Below, piece after piece: positions 47,016-55,846 of a stretch of 64,000 bases of DNA (positions within the stretch are counted from its first letter, which is position 1; each line of letters opens with the position of its first letter). Origin of the DNA: Sporomusa malonica. Its GTDB lineage: Bacteria; Bacillota; Negativicutes; Sporomusales; Sporomusaceae. The notes below the pieces were generated by a model that made no database searches, was not told the DNA's origin, and saw only the letters and a list, made by a program, of their open reading frames with translations. Where the stretch lies: NCBI RefSeq assembly GCF_041428715.1, contig NZ_CP155572.1, one strand, 5' to 3'. A program made the translations under genes and the position numbers.

Positions 47016-48086
47016 ATGCCTAAATTTAAGAGAACCAGAGCTTCTAAGGTTGGTTTACCACCAGGAACGCTGGTGCATATTGGTGATACACGCGCCGACA
47101 AGGCGCATATTAGCGTATTACAGTATAACGACGATACGTTCACAGAAACAAAGGATGTTTCGCTGAATGAGTTAGCACAGCTGGAGACGCAATCAGGCGT
47201 TACCTGGATTAGTGTACAAGGACTTACTTCTGCGGCTGTCGAAAGTATTGGTCAACAGTTCTCGGTTCATCCCTTGGTGCTTGAAGACATCTTGAACACC
47301 AATCAGCGTCCAAAGCTTGAGGATTATGGCGATTATTTATGCATAATCCTCAAATCGCTGGAGGTGACAGCTGGCGCGGCCGACTATGAGGCTGAGCAGG
47401 TTAGTCTTATCCTGGGTCCAAACTATGTAATCTCTTTTTCGGAAAATTTGCCAGGTGACAGAGATGTTTTCGCCGGTGTCTATACGCGTGTTATTAGCGG
47501 GAAGAGCAAAATAAGAAAGCTGGGAGCAGACTATTTGCTATATGCCTTGATTGATAGCGTGGTAGACCATTATTTTTTGGTGCTTGAACATTTAGGTGAA
47601 AAAATCGAAATGGTAGAAGATCAGATTGTCGTCCAACCACGCCCTGAACTCCTGCATGAGCTACATGCACTTAAACATGATATGCTGTTTATGCGCAAGT
47701 CGGTGTGGCCTGTGCGTGAGTTAGTCAATGCGCTTGACCGTGGGGAATCCGCTCATATCCAGGAATCAACGCTTATTTATTTGCGAGATGTGTATGATCA
47801 TGCGATTCAAGTCATTGAGACTGTTGAGATCTACCGTGATATGCTGTCTGGTATGATGGATATCTATTTATCAAGTATTAGTAATAAGATGAGTGAAGTG
47901 ATGAAAATGCTGACAATTATTTCAACTATTTTTATTCCACTCACCTTCATCGCTGGGGTATATGGCATGAATTTTGAGAATCTACCTGAACTAAAGTGGG
48001 AGTACGGCTACCCGCTGGTTCTTTCAGTTATGCTGGGGATAAGCCTGTTTATGTTACGGTATTTCCGTCAGAAACAATGGCTCTAA
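47016..48086 (+). CDS. corA: CorA-family magnesium/cobalt transporter
   Basis: A 356-residue pentameric channel protein. A large cytoplasmic N-terminal domain and long stalk helix lead to two C-terminal membrane helices; the first ends with the GMN selectivity motif (AGVYGMNFENLPE, about residue 315). The length is typical. It is monocistronic between two terminator or spacer regions. Cobalt uptake for the corrinoid pathway is conceivable, but CorA is usually a general magnesium channel. Confidence 0.95.
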   Translation: MPKFKRTRASKVGLPPGTLVHIGDTRADKAHISVLQYNDDTFTETKDVSLNELAQLETQSGVTWISVQGLTSAAVESIGQQFSVHPLVLEDILNTNQRPKLEDYGDYLCIILKSLEVTAGAADYEAEQVSLILGPNYVISFSENLPGDRDVFAGVYTRVISGKSKIRKLGADYLLYALIDSVVDHYFLVLEHLGEKIEMVEDQIVVQPRPELLHELHALKHDMLFMRKSVWPVRELVNALDRGESAHIQESTLIYLRDVYDHAIQVIETVEIYRDMLSGMMDIYLSSISNKMSEVMKMLTIISTIFIPLTFIAGVYGMNFENLPELKWEYGYPLVLSVMLGISLFMLRYFRQKQWL

Positions 48087-48196
48087 GGGGGGCAGGCCCA
48101 AAGTCCTAGGAAATTAAACGGTAGGTCTGATAGGTTGCAGCGCGTTCCCCGGTTAAAATTAGATTATAGAGATGAGTAACAGGCAGGGGGGACGAC

Positions 48197-49048
48197 ATGC
48201 TCAAACTTTCTAATAAAGGACTCTTGATTATTGCAGTCAGTCTTAGTTTGTTAACAACCGGACTTGTATACAGCTATTTGATGAAGACAAGCAGTAGTCA
48301 GCCCAAAGATACGGGTTCAGTCGTGGTGGCAAAGGTTGACATCGGTGCTAAGACCAGAATTACTCCCGAAATGGTGCAGGTAATAAAGGTTCCGGTCCCG
48401 TATCTGCAGCCTGGCGTAGTAACGGACAGCAAAGAGGTTATCGGTACCCTGTCCAAGGAGCAGATTGTGTCTGGTGAGCAGATAACGGCAAGGCGGCTTA
48501 TTAGCGAGGGCAAGTCAGCAGGTTTTACTGGGATTATTCCCCCTGATAAGCGGGCGGTAACGGTCGGTGTCAACGAGGTCACCGGGGTGGCGGGATTTGT
48601 TAAGGCCGGTGATTATGTGGATGTTGTTGTGACGTTTGATCAGAATACTGTCGGTGATAATGTTGGTCATTTGGTATTACAGAACATACTGGTACTGGCC
48701 TCTAACCGCGAAACCGAAGGGGGAGCTGTTGAAACGGCCAATAGCAATAATTCTAAAGAAAAGAAAGATATTATTAAAACAGCAACTGTAACGCTGGCCG
48801 TAGCGCCAGAGGAAGCCGCCAAACTGGCACTATCTGAAGATAAAGGAAAAGTACGCCTGGCCCTCAGGCCGTTCCTGCAGAATGCAGGTATCAGTATAGC
48901 TGGCCCGGTGACCCCGCGAGATCTTGTCGGAATTCACAGTTCGCCAGTGCCAGAAGGCCCGCGGGAACAGAAGCCTAAAGTTAAACAGCCGGTTCCAGGT
49001 ATTCAAATGATTCGCGGCACCAAAACCGAGATAGTGCCCATTAACTAG
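48197..49048 (+). CDS. cpaB: Tad pilus assembly protein CpaB/RcpC
   Basis: A 283-residue periplasmic protein anchored by an N-terminal membrane helix (about residues 7-28). An SAF-type domain (VVVAKVDIGAKTRITPEMVQ) is followed by the RcpC/CpaB domain with GFVKAGDYVDVVVTF. It stabilises the secretin of the Flp pilus machine. GGGGGGA precedes the ATG. First gene of the Tad locus, 44 bases before cpaC. It ends in TAG. Confidence 0.9.
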   Translation: MLKLSNKGLLIIAVSLSLLTTGLVYSYLMKTSSSQPKDTGSVVVAKVDIGAKTRITPEMVQVIKVPVPYLQPGVVTDSKEVIGTLSKEQIVSGEQITARRLISEGKSAGFTGIIPPDKRAVTVGVNEVTGVAGFVKAGDYVDVVVTFDQNTVGDNVGHLVLQNILVLASNRETEGGAVETANSNNSKEKKDIIKTATVTLAVAPEEAAKLALSEDKGKVRLALRPFLQNAGISIAGPVTPRDLVGIHSSPVPEGPREQKPKVKQPVPGIQMIRGTKTEIVPIN

Positions 49049-49091
49049 CAGAATCCCTGTAAGTGAAGGCGGACAGAAAGGCAGGACTCTT

Positions 49092-50321
49092 ATGAAAAAA
49101 TTTAGATTGCCTGTTGCAGTTGTTGTTATACTAGCCATCATGCTGATCAGTGCTGTGGCATCAGCTGGTGACGATAAACTGGCGGTGGCTGTAAACCAGT
49201 CGCGTATTCTTAACTTTAACATCGTCGAGCGTGTCGCGGTGGCTAATCCTGAGATCGCCGATGTATTAGTGGTATCTGGCGTTGAAGTGCTTTTAATCGG
49301 CAAATCGCCAGGCTTAACAACCCTCCATATTTGGGCTGGCGGCAGCCGGTATAGCTACTTGGTGGAGGTTGGTGCCGCCGATGTCACCATTGCCAACGAT
49401 ATTAAGAATATTCTCGGGTTATCCGATATTACTGTAAGTAAGGTAAATAAGACCATTATTCTCGAAGGCACAGTCAATGATCAATACCAGAAAACCAGGG
49501 CCGAAAAGGTAGCAGCAGCCTATGCCGACAAAGTGGTTAATTTACTGGAAATTACTCGACCGGTACAGGTGAAAATTGAAGCAAGAGTGCTTGAAATCAA
49601 CCGGGAAGCCTCAAAAAACCTGGGTATTAAATGGTCGGGGAATACTGCTGGAACGCCTGGCAACTTTTCCTTTGGTCAATCCTCGATAAACTCACTGGCA
49701 CCAACGGCTTTTGGTAACTTGGGCACATATACCCCCATCAATGCTCAGGTTGATGCACTGGTAAAAAACGGGCTGGCCAAGATACTGTCGCAGCCCAATA
49801 TGATTACCTTAAGCGGTGATAAAGCGAATATCATGGTAGGCGGGCAAATACCGATACCTGTGGGCTTAGATAATGGCCGGATTACGATTGAGTGGAAAGA
49901 GTATGGTATTAAGCTCGACATCGCGCCTGAAGTCAACGCCGAAAAACTCATTCAGAGTAAAATTAAGGCAGAGGTCAGTACGCTTGATTGGACGAGTGAA
50001 CATAAAATCGAGCTTGGCGTGGGGATGAAGATTCCACCGATAAAAATGCGCAAGGCCGAAACCTCAATTGCGATGTCTTCCGGCCAAACCATGGCCATTG
50101 GCGGTCTGATTTCGTCTGAAGCGACCAAAGATGTACAGAAGGTGCCGCTATTAGGTGATATTCCTATTCTTGGCAACTTGTTCAAGAGTAGCTCGTTTAG
50201 CCGGGGTGAGACAGAAGTAATTATCTTGGTGACTCCGACTATCGTTAATCCTAACGAATACCTTCCGGCGGAAACAAAGGAAATGAAGGAGTTTGCTAAA
50301 GAAAACCCATATAGGGGGTAA
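49092..50321 (+). CDS. cpaC: Outer-membrane secretin CpaC/RcpA
   Basis: A 409-residue secretin with a cleavable signal peptide (about 1-25, ending SAVASAG). An N-terminal pilus-assembly domain (NQSRILNFNIVERVAVANPEIADVLV) and a BON-like segment precede the secretin core with VPLLGDIPILGNLFKS. It forms the outer-membrane channel of the Flp pilus, which implies that the organism has an outer membrane. It lies 6 bases before cpaE. Confidence 0.93.
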   Translation: MKKFRLPVAVVVILAIMLISAVASAGDDKLAVAVNQSRILNFNIVERVAVANPEIADVLVVSGVEVLLIGKSPGLTTLHIWAGGSRYSYLVEVGAADVTIANDIKNILGLSDITVSKVNKTIILEGTVNDQYQKTRAEKVAAAYADKVVNLLEITRPVQVKIEARVLEINREASKNLGIKWSGNTAGTPGNFSFGQSSINSLAPTAFGNLGTYTPINAQVDALVKNGLAKILSQPNMITLSGDKANIMVGGQIPIPVGLDNGRITIEWKEYGIKLDIAPEVNAEKLIQSKIKAEVSTLDWTSEHKIELGVGMKIPPIKMRKAETSIAMSSGQTMAIGGLISSEATKDVQKVPLLGDIPILGNLFKSSSFSRGETEVIILVTPTIVNPNEYLPAETKEMKEFAKENPYRG

Positions 50322-50327
50322 AGGTAA

Positions 50328-51545
50328 ATGGATGAAAGAATAAAAGTGTTTATCGCTGACGATATTGCCGCAACCAGAGAAAACATTTGCAAATTGATGG
50401 AATTTGACCCGGAGATGACGGTGATTGGCCAAGCTGAGTCAGGCCGCGAGGCCGTGGAAAAGGTCAAGGTACTGCAGCCTGATGTCATTTTAATGGATAT
50501 AAATATGCCAGGCATGGATGGTATTGCTGCTACCGAGCAGATTGCTGCAGAATCTCCGAGCTCTTGTATCATCATTATGAGTGTGCAAGGTGAGCAGGAG
50601 TACTTGAGACGGGCCATGGTGGCAGGTGCTAAAAACTACCTGGTAAAACCCTTTAGTGGTGATGAGCTGCTGCAGGCTATTAAGCAAAGTTTTGCGAATG
50701 AGAAGAAGCGCCGCAATATTGTCAAGTTTGAGCCCAAGCGGGAAGAACAGGGCAAAATCATTACAGTATTCAGCACCAAAGGTGGTATTGGCAAAACAAC
50801 AATATCAACAAATTTGGCAGTGGCTCTGGCAGCCAAGACTGGAGCAAATGTGGGAATTGTGGATGCTGATCTGCAGTTCGGGGATGTAGCTCTGTTCTTA
50901 AATCTTATGCCACGTGCCACAATTGCCGACTTGGTGAGGGATATCGAACACCTGGATATGAACGTTCTTGATGGCTATATGGCGCAGTTTAACAGTAGTG
51001 TAAAAGTACTGCCGGCACCAACTCGCCCTGAACAAGCTGAGACAGTGACCAGCAGCCACTTGTCAGCCATCCTTAAGACCATGCGATCGAGTTTTAAGTA
51101 TACCGTGATTGATACGGCGCCGACTTTTTCGGATAATATGCTGGCAGTACTTGATGCTTCAGATATCATCCTGGTAGTAGCCGCGCTTGACCTGCCGACA
51201 ATTAAGAATGTCAAGCTGTGTTTGGAGATCATGGAATCGCTCAAATATGGCGAAGATAAGGTCAAAGTAGTCTTAAACAGGGCCAACACCGATGCTGGCA
51301 TGGACATCTCTGAGGTGGAAGAAAGCCTGAGATATAAGTTTTCAGCTACTGTACCCAGCGATGGTAAGGTAGTTGTGGCTTCCGTCAACAGGGGTGTACC
51401 GTTCGTTGTCAGTCACCCGGACGCGCCGGTTACCCAAAGCATTGTTAATTTGGCCCGCCTGGTTGCCGGTAGTGACTGGCCGGACCGGCACGAGGAACAG
51501 CCAGCAGCGGGGGTTGTAAGTCGGTTTAAGCGGCTATTTGGCTAG
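50328..51545 (+). CDS. cpaE: CpaE/TadZ-type pilus localisation ATPase with N-terminal receiver domain
   Basis: A 405-residue protein. Residues 1-125 are a receiver domain with all key residues in place (VFIADD, phospho-acceptor in VILMDINMPGMDG, KPFSG). Residues 140-390 form a MinD/ParA-like ATPase with the deviant Walker A STKGGIGKTT. It sets the cellular position of the Tad machine. The intact receiver suggests phosphorylation; the only kinase gene nearby is the DegS-like one at 52650. It ends in TAG. Confidence 0.9.
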   Translation: MDERIKVFIADDIAATRENICKLMEFDPEMTVIGQAESGREAVEKVKVLQPDVILMDINMPGMDGIAATEQIAAESPSSCIIIMSVQGEQEYLRRAMVAGAKNYLVKPFSGDELLQAIKQSFANEKKRRNIVKFEPKREEQGKIITVFSTKGGIGKTTISTNLAVALAAKTGANVGIVDADLQFGDVALFLNLMPRATIADLVRDIEHLDMNVLDGYMAQFNSSVKVLPAPTRPEQAETVTSSHLSAILKTMRSSFKYTVIDTAPTFSDNMLAVLDASDIILVVAALDLPTIKNVKLCLEIMESLKYGEDKVKVVLNRANTDAGMDISEVEESLRYKFSATVPSDGKVVVASVNRGVPFVVSHPDAPVTQSIVNLARLVAGSDWPDRHEEQPAAGVVSRFKRLFG

Positions 51546-51560
51546 AGAGGAGATAGTAGC

Positions 51561-52532
51561 ATGCTGCTCTTAATCGGAATTATCCTATTTGTTAACCTGC
51601 TGGTTATCTGCCTGCTGCTCTATCGATGGCAGATACGGAACAAAGAAGCCGTCAGCCAGCGTATTAGCTACTATATCGAGCCAGATTTGGCAAGCCAGCC
51701 TCAATTTCAAACAGCCACAGGGCGCCAATTGACGGGCTGGCGGGCATTAATAAGGCAACTGAGTAAACTATTCACACTTTCCGATGGATCATGGTCAAGA
51801 GGCGTTGAGCACCGTCTCATTCAGGCCGGATTGCCGCTAAAAAGTTCCGAGTTTCTGGTTATATGCCTGGCAACAGCCATTGTGGGAGCAGTTCTGTGTA
51901 TTCTCAAGGGCGGGTTGGCCGGTGCAGCGGTTGGTGGTATTGCCGGCTACTTTTCGCCGTTTTTATTCCTAAGAGTAAAGATTAAACGGCGGGCCAAAGC
52001 TTTTAATGATCAGCTAGGGGATACGCTTATTCTCATTGCTAACGCACTTAGAACAGGCTATAGCTTTATGCAGGCGATTGAAATGGTATCCCGGGAGATG
52101 CTGCCACCTATTTCTGTTGAATTTGGCAGGATGCTGAAAGAGATGAATTTAGGAGTCCCTACCGAAGACGCTATGAACAACATGGCTAAGCGCGTGGATA
52201 GTGATGACCTCGACCTGGTTATTACAGCAGTCTTAATTCAGCGGCAGGTTGGTGGTAACTTGGCCGAAGTCCTTGATAATATTGCTGGGACCATTCGGGA
52301 GCGGATTCGCATTAAAGGTCAGATTAAAACACTAACCGCTCAAGGACGAATGTCAGGAATCATCGTGAGTTTGCTGCCGATCGCTATGCTGCTTATGCTT
52401 CAGGTTCTTAATCCCGGGTATAGTAATATCCTTTTCGCACATCCGACAGGGCAGCTTATGCTGGGGGCCGCTGTTGTTGGCCAGTTTTTGGGAATTGTGG
52501 CCATCCAAAAAATTGTCAATATTGACATTTAG
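51561..52532 (+). CDS. tadB: Tad inner-membrane platform protein TadB
   Basis: A 323-residue T2SS-F-type protein with an N-terminal membrane helix, a helix pair about 95-135, and a C-terminal pair. The GspF core is about 170-295 (LGDTLILIANALRTGYSFMQAIEMVSREM). With TadC it forms the pilus assembly platform around the ATPase. It follows cpaE by 15 bases, and a terminator follows its stop. It ends in TAG. Confidence 0.9.
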   Translation: MLLLIGIILFVNLLVICLLLYRWQIRNKEAVSQRISYYIEPDLASQPQFQTATGRQLTGWRALIRQLSKLFTLSDGSWSRGVEHRLIQAGLPLKSSEFLVICLATAIVGAVLCILKGGLAGAAVGGIAGYFSPFLFLRVKIKRRAKAFNDQLGDTLILIANALRTGYSFMQAIEMVSREMLPPISVEFGRMLKEMNLGVPTEDAMNNMAKRVDSDDLDLVITAVLIQRQVGGNLAEVLDNIAGTIRERIRIKGQIKTLTAQGRMSGIIVSLLPIAMLLMLQVLNPGYSNILFAHPTGQLMLGAAVVGQFLGIVAIQKIVNIDI

Positions 52533-52535
52533 GAG

Positions 52536-52572
52536 AAGCAAAAGAGGGGGATTTTTCCACCCTCTTTTGGTG
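52536..52572 (+). terminator. Terminator after tadB
   Basis: CAAAAGAGGG pairs with CCCTCTTTTG around a T-rich loop. It splits the Tad locus into two transcription units. Confidence 0.75.
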
Positions 52573-52649
52573 CGTTTTATTAGCAGGAGATAGGGCTGAT
52601 ATGGCGAATCTGCTTATAATGCTTAATTTAGTAGTAGTGAGGGGCCAGC

Positions 52650-53783
52650 ATGAAGAATCTTGATGTAAAAGTGTTAGATAAGATCGTAAAAGGAACAATT
52701 GCTGCGGTAGAGAAAAGCAAAACGCAGATTTTCGATATATATGAAGCTGCCCGCGCTGAGATGGAGAAAGTGCGGCGGGATGTTGACCGAATCAAGCAGG
52801 AAACGGCCGATATCATTTTTAAGGTTGACGAATTGGAAAAAAAGGAGCGGCGCTCGCGGCTCAGACTAATGGAGGTTAGCCGGAATTTTCGTCAATATAC
52901 CGAAAGTGACATTAAAGGTGCCTATGAGGATACCAGCAATGTCCAGCTCGAATTGGCCATGGCGAGACTGCAGGAGCAAAATCTGCGTCGCCAGCGCGAT
53001 GATTTGGAGCTAAGGCTTAAGTCGCTGAAAGATACCGTTGAGAAAGCCGAAGGTCTTGTGTCGCAGGTGGGAGCCGTGCTCGGGTATCTAGGCAATCAGA
53101 TGGGAGAGGTTGTCACTCAGATCGAATCCCTACAGGCAAGTCAGATTTTTGGTGCAAAAATAATTAGAGCCCAAGAAGAAGAACGGCGGCGGGTGGCCCG
53201 GGAGATTCATGATGGGCCGGCCCAGGCAATGGCCAATATCGTTTTTCGGGCAGAGGTATGTGAGCGCCTGATAGATACTGATATTGCACGGTCAAAAAAC
53301 GAACTCAAGGATCTCCGTGAACAAGTACGGGTGGCTCTTAGAGAGACCAGGAAGATTATCTTTGATTTGAGGCCTATGACGCTTGATGACTTAGGGCTTG
53401 TGCCTACCATCAGACGGGTGCTTGATACGCTGAAAGAGCGGAGTGGTATTTTCCCCGAAGTCAAAATAATGGGGGAGGAAAAACGACTGGATTCACATAT
53501 TGAGATAGGCCTGTTTCGCATTATTCAGGAGGCGCTCAATAATGTGGAAAAACATTCGCAGGCCTCCCTGGTATGGGTGCGGATTGACTTTCGCCCCAGT
53601 GTGGTTTCGGCCGTTGTTGAAGATGATGGGCGGGGCTTTGATTCAGCAGAGAATATTGGTAATGAAAGCTTTGGTTTAATGGGTATGCGCGAACGGATTA
53701 ATCTCCTAAGCGGCGAGCTAAATATAAAATCAGAATCAGGCAAAGGTACGAGGATTTTTGTTACCGTACCGCTCAAACAGTAG
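52650..53783 (+). CDS. degS: DegS/NarX-type cytoplasmic sensor histidine kinase (orphan)
   Basis: A 377-residue soluble kinase. A long coiled-coil sensor region (about 1-170) of the DegS type is followed by HisKA_3 with phospho-acceptor His in REIHDGPAQAM (about residue 188) and an HATPase with DDGRGFD and GLMGMRERI. In other Firmicutes the partner DegU adjoins; here no response regulator gene does. The receiver domain of CpaE, two genes upstream, is a possible target (inference). It lies inside the Tad locus. It ends in TAG. Confidence 0.82.
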   Translation: MKNLDVKVLDKIVKGTIAAVEKSKTQIFDIYEAARAEMEKVRRDVDRIKQETADIIFKVDELEKKERRSRLRLMEVSRNFRQYTESDIKGAYEDTSNVQLELAMARLQEQNLRRQRDDLELRLKSLKDTVEKAEGLVSQVGAVLGYLGNQMGEVVTQIESLQASQIFGAKIIRAQEEERRRVAREIHDGPAQAMANIVFRAEVCERLIDTDIARSKNELKDLREQVRVALRETRKIIFDLRPMTLDDLGLVPTIRRVLDTLKERSGIFPEVKIMGEEKRLDSHIEIGLFRIIQEALNNVEKHSQASLVWVRIDFRPSVVSAVVEDDGRGFDSAENIGNESFGLMGMRERINLLSGELNIKSESGKGTRIFVTVPLKQ

Positions 53784-53915
53784 GTCTGCCCAATACTTAA
53801 TAGGACTTTTTCCTTGGTGTGGCTGGGACCCAGCACCTACCAAATTGATTACCAGAATAAGCCTCAATGCCTACTGTAATTGAGACTCTAGGACGATGTT
53901 AACATACCTTCTCAC

Positions 53916-53924
53916 TGGTATAAT
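53916..53924 (+). promoter_or_regulatory. Extended -10 promoter for the flp pilin gene
   Basis: TGGTATAAT, an extended -10 with consensus hexamer; the -35 is poor. About 65 bases before the pilin start. A separate strong promoter for the major pilin is expected. Confidence 0.55.
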
Positions 53925-53989
53925 GAAATCAGAACCAGACGAGATTACCTAAATAAAATACAACCATAAAAATTTAGGAGGTATGGCAA

Positions 53990-54175
53990 ATGTTGAAAAT
54001 GTACTGGGAAATGATCCAAGCTCGTTACCTGAATGAGAAAGGCCAAGGCATGGTAGAGTACGGTTTGATCCTGGCAGTAATTGCTGCAATCGCGTTGGCA
54101 TCGTTTACAAGTATGGGAACCGGCTTGGTCGCTAAGATGGCAGATATAGTCACTAAACTTGGCGGCGGAACCTGA
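53990..54175 (+). CDS. flp: Flp-type major pilin
   Basis: A 61-residue type IVb prepilin. The leader ends in a Gly before QGMVEY (G-x4-E-Y), the prepilin peptidase site, and about 20 hydrophobic residues follow (GLILAVIAAIALASF). TTAGGAGG precedes the ATG. A separate terminator follows, so the pilin can be made in excess. No prepilin peptidase (TadV/CpaA) gene lies in the window. Confidence 0.93.
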   Translation: MLKMYWEMIQARYLNEKGQGMVEYGLILAVIAAIALASFTSMGTGLVAKMADIVTKLGGGT

Positions 54176-54240
54176 TCCTAGTTGCCAGCAAAGTCTTATC
54201 TCTTAGCACTCATAGCTCGAAATATTATAGTAAGAAGCTC

Positions 54241-54285
54241 AAAATATCCCTCTGGCCGTTGGTTGGAAGGGATATTTTTTTATAA
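54241..54285 (+). terminator. Terminator after flp
   Basis: AAAATATCCCT pairs with AGGGATATTTT, with extra T residues. Confidence 0.9.
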
Positions 54286-54433
54286 TAAATAATGTTGGGA
54301 CTATACGCCTATTTCTCTAGGGACTAAGTTCCTTGAAGAGATAAGACTCAGGCATGATATTATCGTCAACCTATTGATGTTACAATTAAATTACCGATAG
54401 TAACCCCCATAAATATCTGTCAGGGGTGATCAT

Positions 54434-54850
54434 ATGAATACTATTTATTATCTTAAGCAAAAACGCGGCCAGGCCATGGTTGAGACAGCGCTTGTTTTAC
54501 CTGTCGTCGTGCTAATTTTATTTGCTATCCTAGAGTTTGGGCTGGTAATGAATCAGTATCTGGTACTGACGGCAGCCGCCCGGGAAGGGGCGCGAATTGC
54601 GGCAGTGAGTGACGATGCTGCAGCACGGACGGTCGTCAACGATGCAGTCGCCAGCATTGGTAGTGCTGGTTTGCAAGTTAATATTGCCTATCCAGGCGGC
54701 AAACGCGAGCAGGGTAAATCAGTCACTGTGACAGTCAGTAAACCAGTTGAAGTAACGACACCGGTGATTAAGGATATCATTGACAGTGCTTTTGCACCTG
54801 ATGCACCGGTGCTTACAGGCCGCTCGGTTATGCGGGTAGAACTGCCATGA
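54434..54850 (+). CDS. tadE: TadE-like pseudopilin
   Basis: A 138-residue minor pilin-like protein with the TadE signature: RGQAMVETALVLPVVVLILFAILEFG near the N-terminus, again of G-x4-E type, then AAREGARIAA. It is likely processed by the same peptidase as Flp. The 3' end overlaps tadG by 4 bases. Confidence 0.9.
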   Translation: MNTIYYLKQKRGQAMVETALVLPVVVLILFAILEFGLVMNQYLVLTAAAREGARIAAVSDDAAARTVVNDAVASIGSAGLQVNIAYPGGKREQGKSVTVTVSKPVEVTTPVIKDIIDSAFAPDAPVLTGRSVMRVELP

Positions 54851-55770
54851 TGACATTTGTTAATAATCAAAAGGGTACGATAACAGTGTTAACTGTTTTT
54901 GCGCTCACTGCCCTGCTCGGTTTTACCGCCCTTATCGTGGATGTTGGATTTTTATATGTAAACAGGGCGGAGCTTGTTAATATAGCCGATGCCGCAGCTC
55001 TAGCCGGTGTCCAGGATCTGCCTAATGATACTGCTCAAGCTGAGGCCAGCGGCAGAGAATATGCCGCCCAAAACGGTCATCCCGGCGATGTGGTAGAGGT
55101 CGCTGTTCCAACAAATAAGGTAGTTACCGCTACCGCTAAACGGACAGTTAACATGACATTTGCCAAAATCATTGGTCTGAACTCAGTCGATGTCCGGGCA
55201 GAAGCGGCAGCCGTTTTAAGACCCACTAGCGGGGTTATTGGGGTGGTGCCGTTCGGAGTAGTCTGGCAGGAGTTTATTTATGGACAGACTTATGCTTTGA
55301 AAGTCGGGGCTGGTGATGGCTACGCCGGCAACTACGATGCGTTGGCTTTAGGCGGTACCGGTTCGCGTAATTATACCGATAATATTAAGTTGGGCTATGA
55401 TGCCAAGTTGTCGGTAGATCAATGGGTATCAACTGAAACCGGTAATATGTCAGGTGGTACCAGTGAAGGAGTTAACTACCGTATAGACCTTGATCCGTAT
55501 GCTACCTTTAATACGGTAGAGATTGGCTCGCCACGGATAGTAATTGTGCCATTGATTGAATCAATCACTAATGATACAGGGCGGCATGATGTAAAGATTG
55601 TTGGCTTTGCCGGCTTTTTTCTAGAGGGAGTAGCTGGCTCAGGGAATGACAACCTTGTAAGCGGCAAGTTCATGCAGACTGTAGTCGCTGGTGACACGTC
55701 TGGTACCGCGACCGATTACGGTGTGTATAGCGCTGCACTTGTTCCGTATGAATCAGTAGCGCCAAACTAG
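54847..55770 (+). CDS. tadG: TadG-like pilus-associated protein
   Basis: A 307-residue protein with one N-terminal membrane helix (about 12-35) and the Tad motif ADAAALAGVQDL (about 49-60). The rest is extracytoplasmic, rich in Gly, Thr and Asn, without a von Willebrand domain, so it is a short TadG. The start overlaps tadE, suggesting coupling. It ends in TAG. Confidence 0.85.
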   Translation: MMTFVNNQKGTITVLTVFALTALLGFTALIVDVGFLYVNRAELVNIADAAALAGVQDLPNDTAQAEASGREYAAQNGHPGDVVEVAVPTNKVVTATAKRTVNMTFAKIIGLNSVDVRAEAAAVLRPTSGVIGVVPFGVVWQEFIYGQTYALKVGAGDGYAGNYDALALGGTGSRNYTDNIKLGYDAKLSVDQWVSTETGNMSGGTSEGVNYRIDLDPYATFNTVEIGSPRIVIVPLIESITNDTGRHDVKIVGFAGFFLEGVAGSGNDNLVSGKFMQTVVAGDTSGTATDYGVYSAALVPYESVAPN

Positions 55771-55846
55771 TGGCGCAGCAACAGTGCATCCACTGACCCG
55801 GTAACTACGGAATAACGCCATCAGCCATAGGGCGAGGAGGAACACT

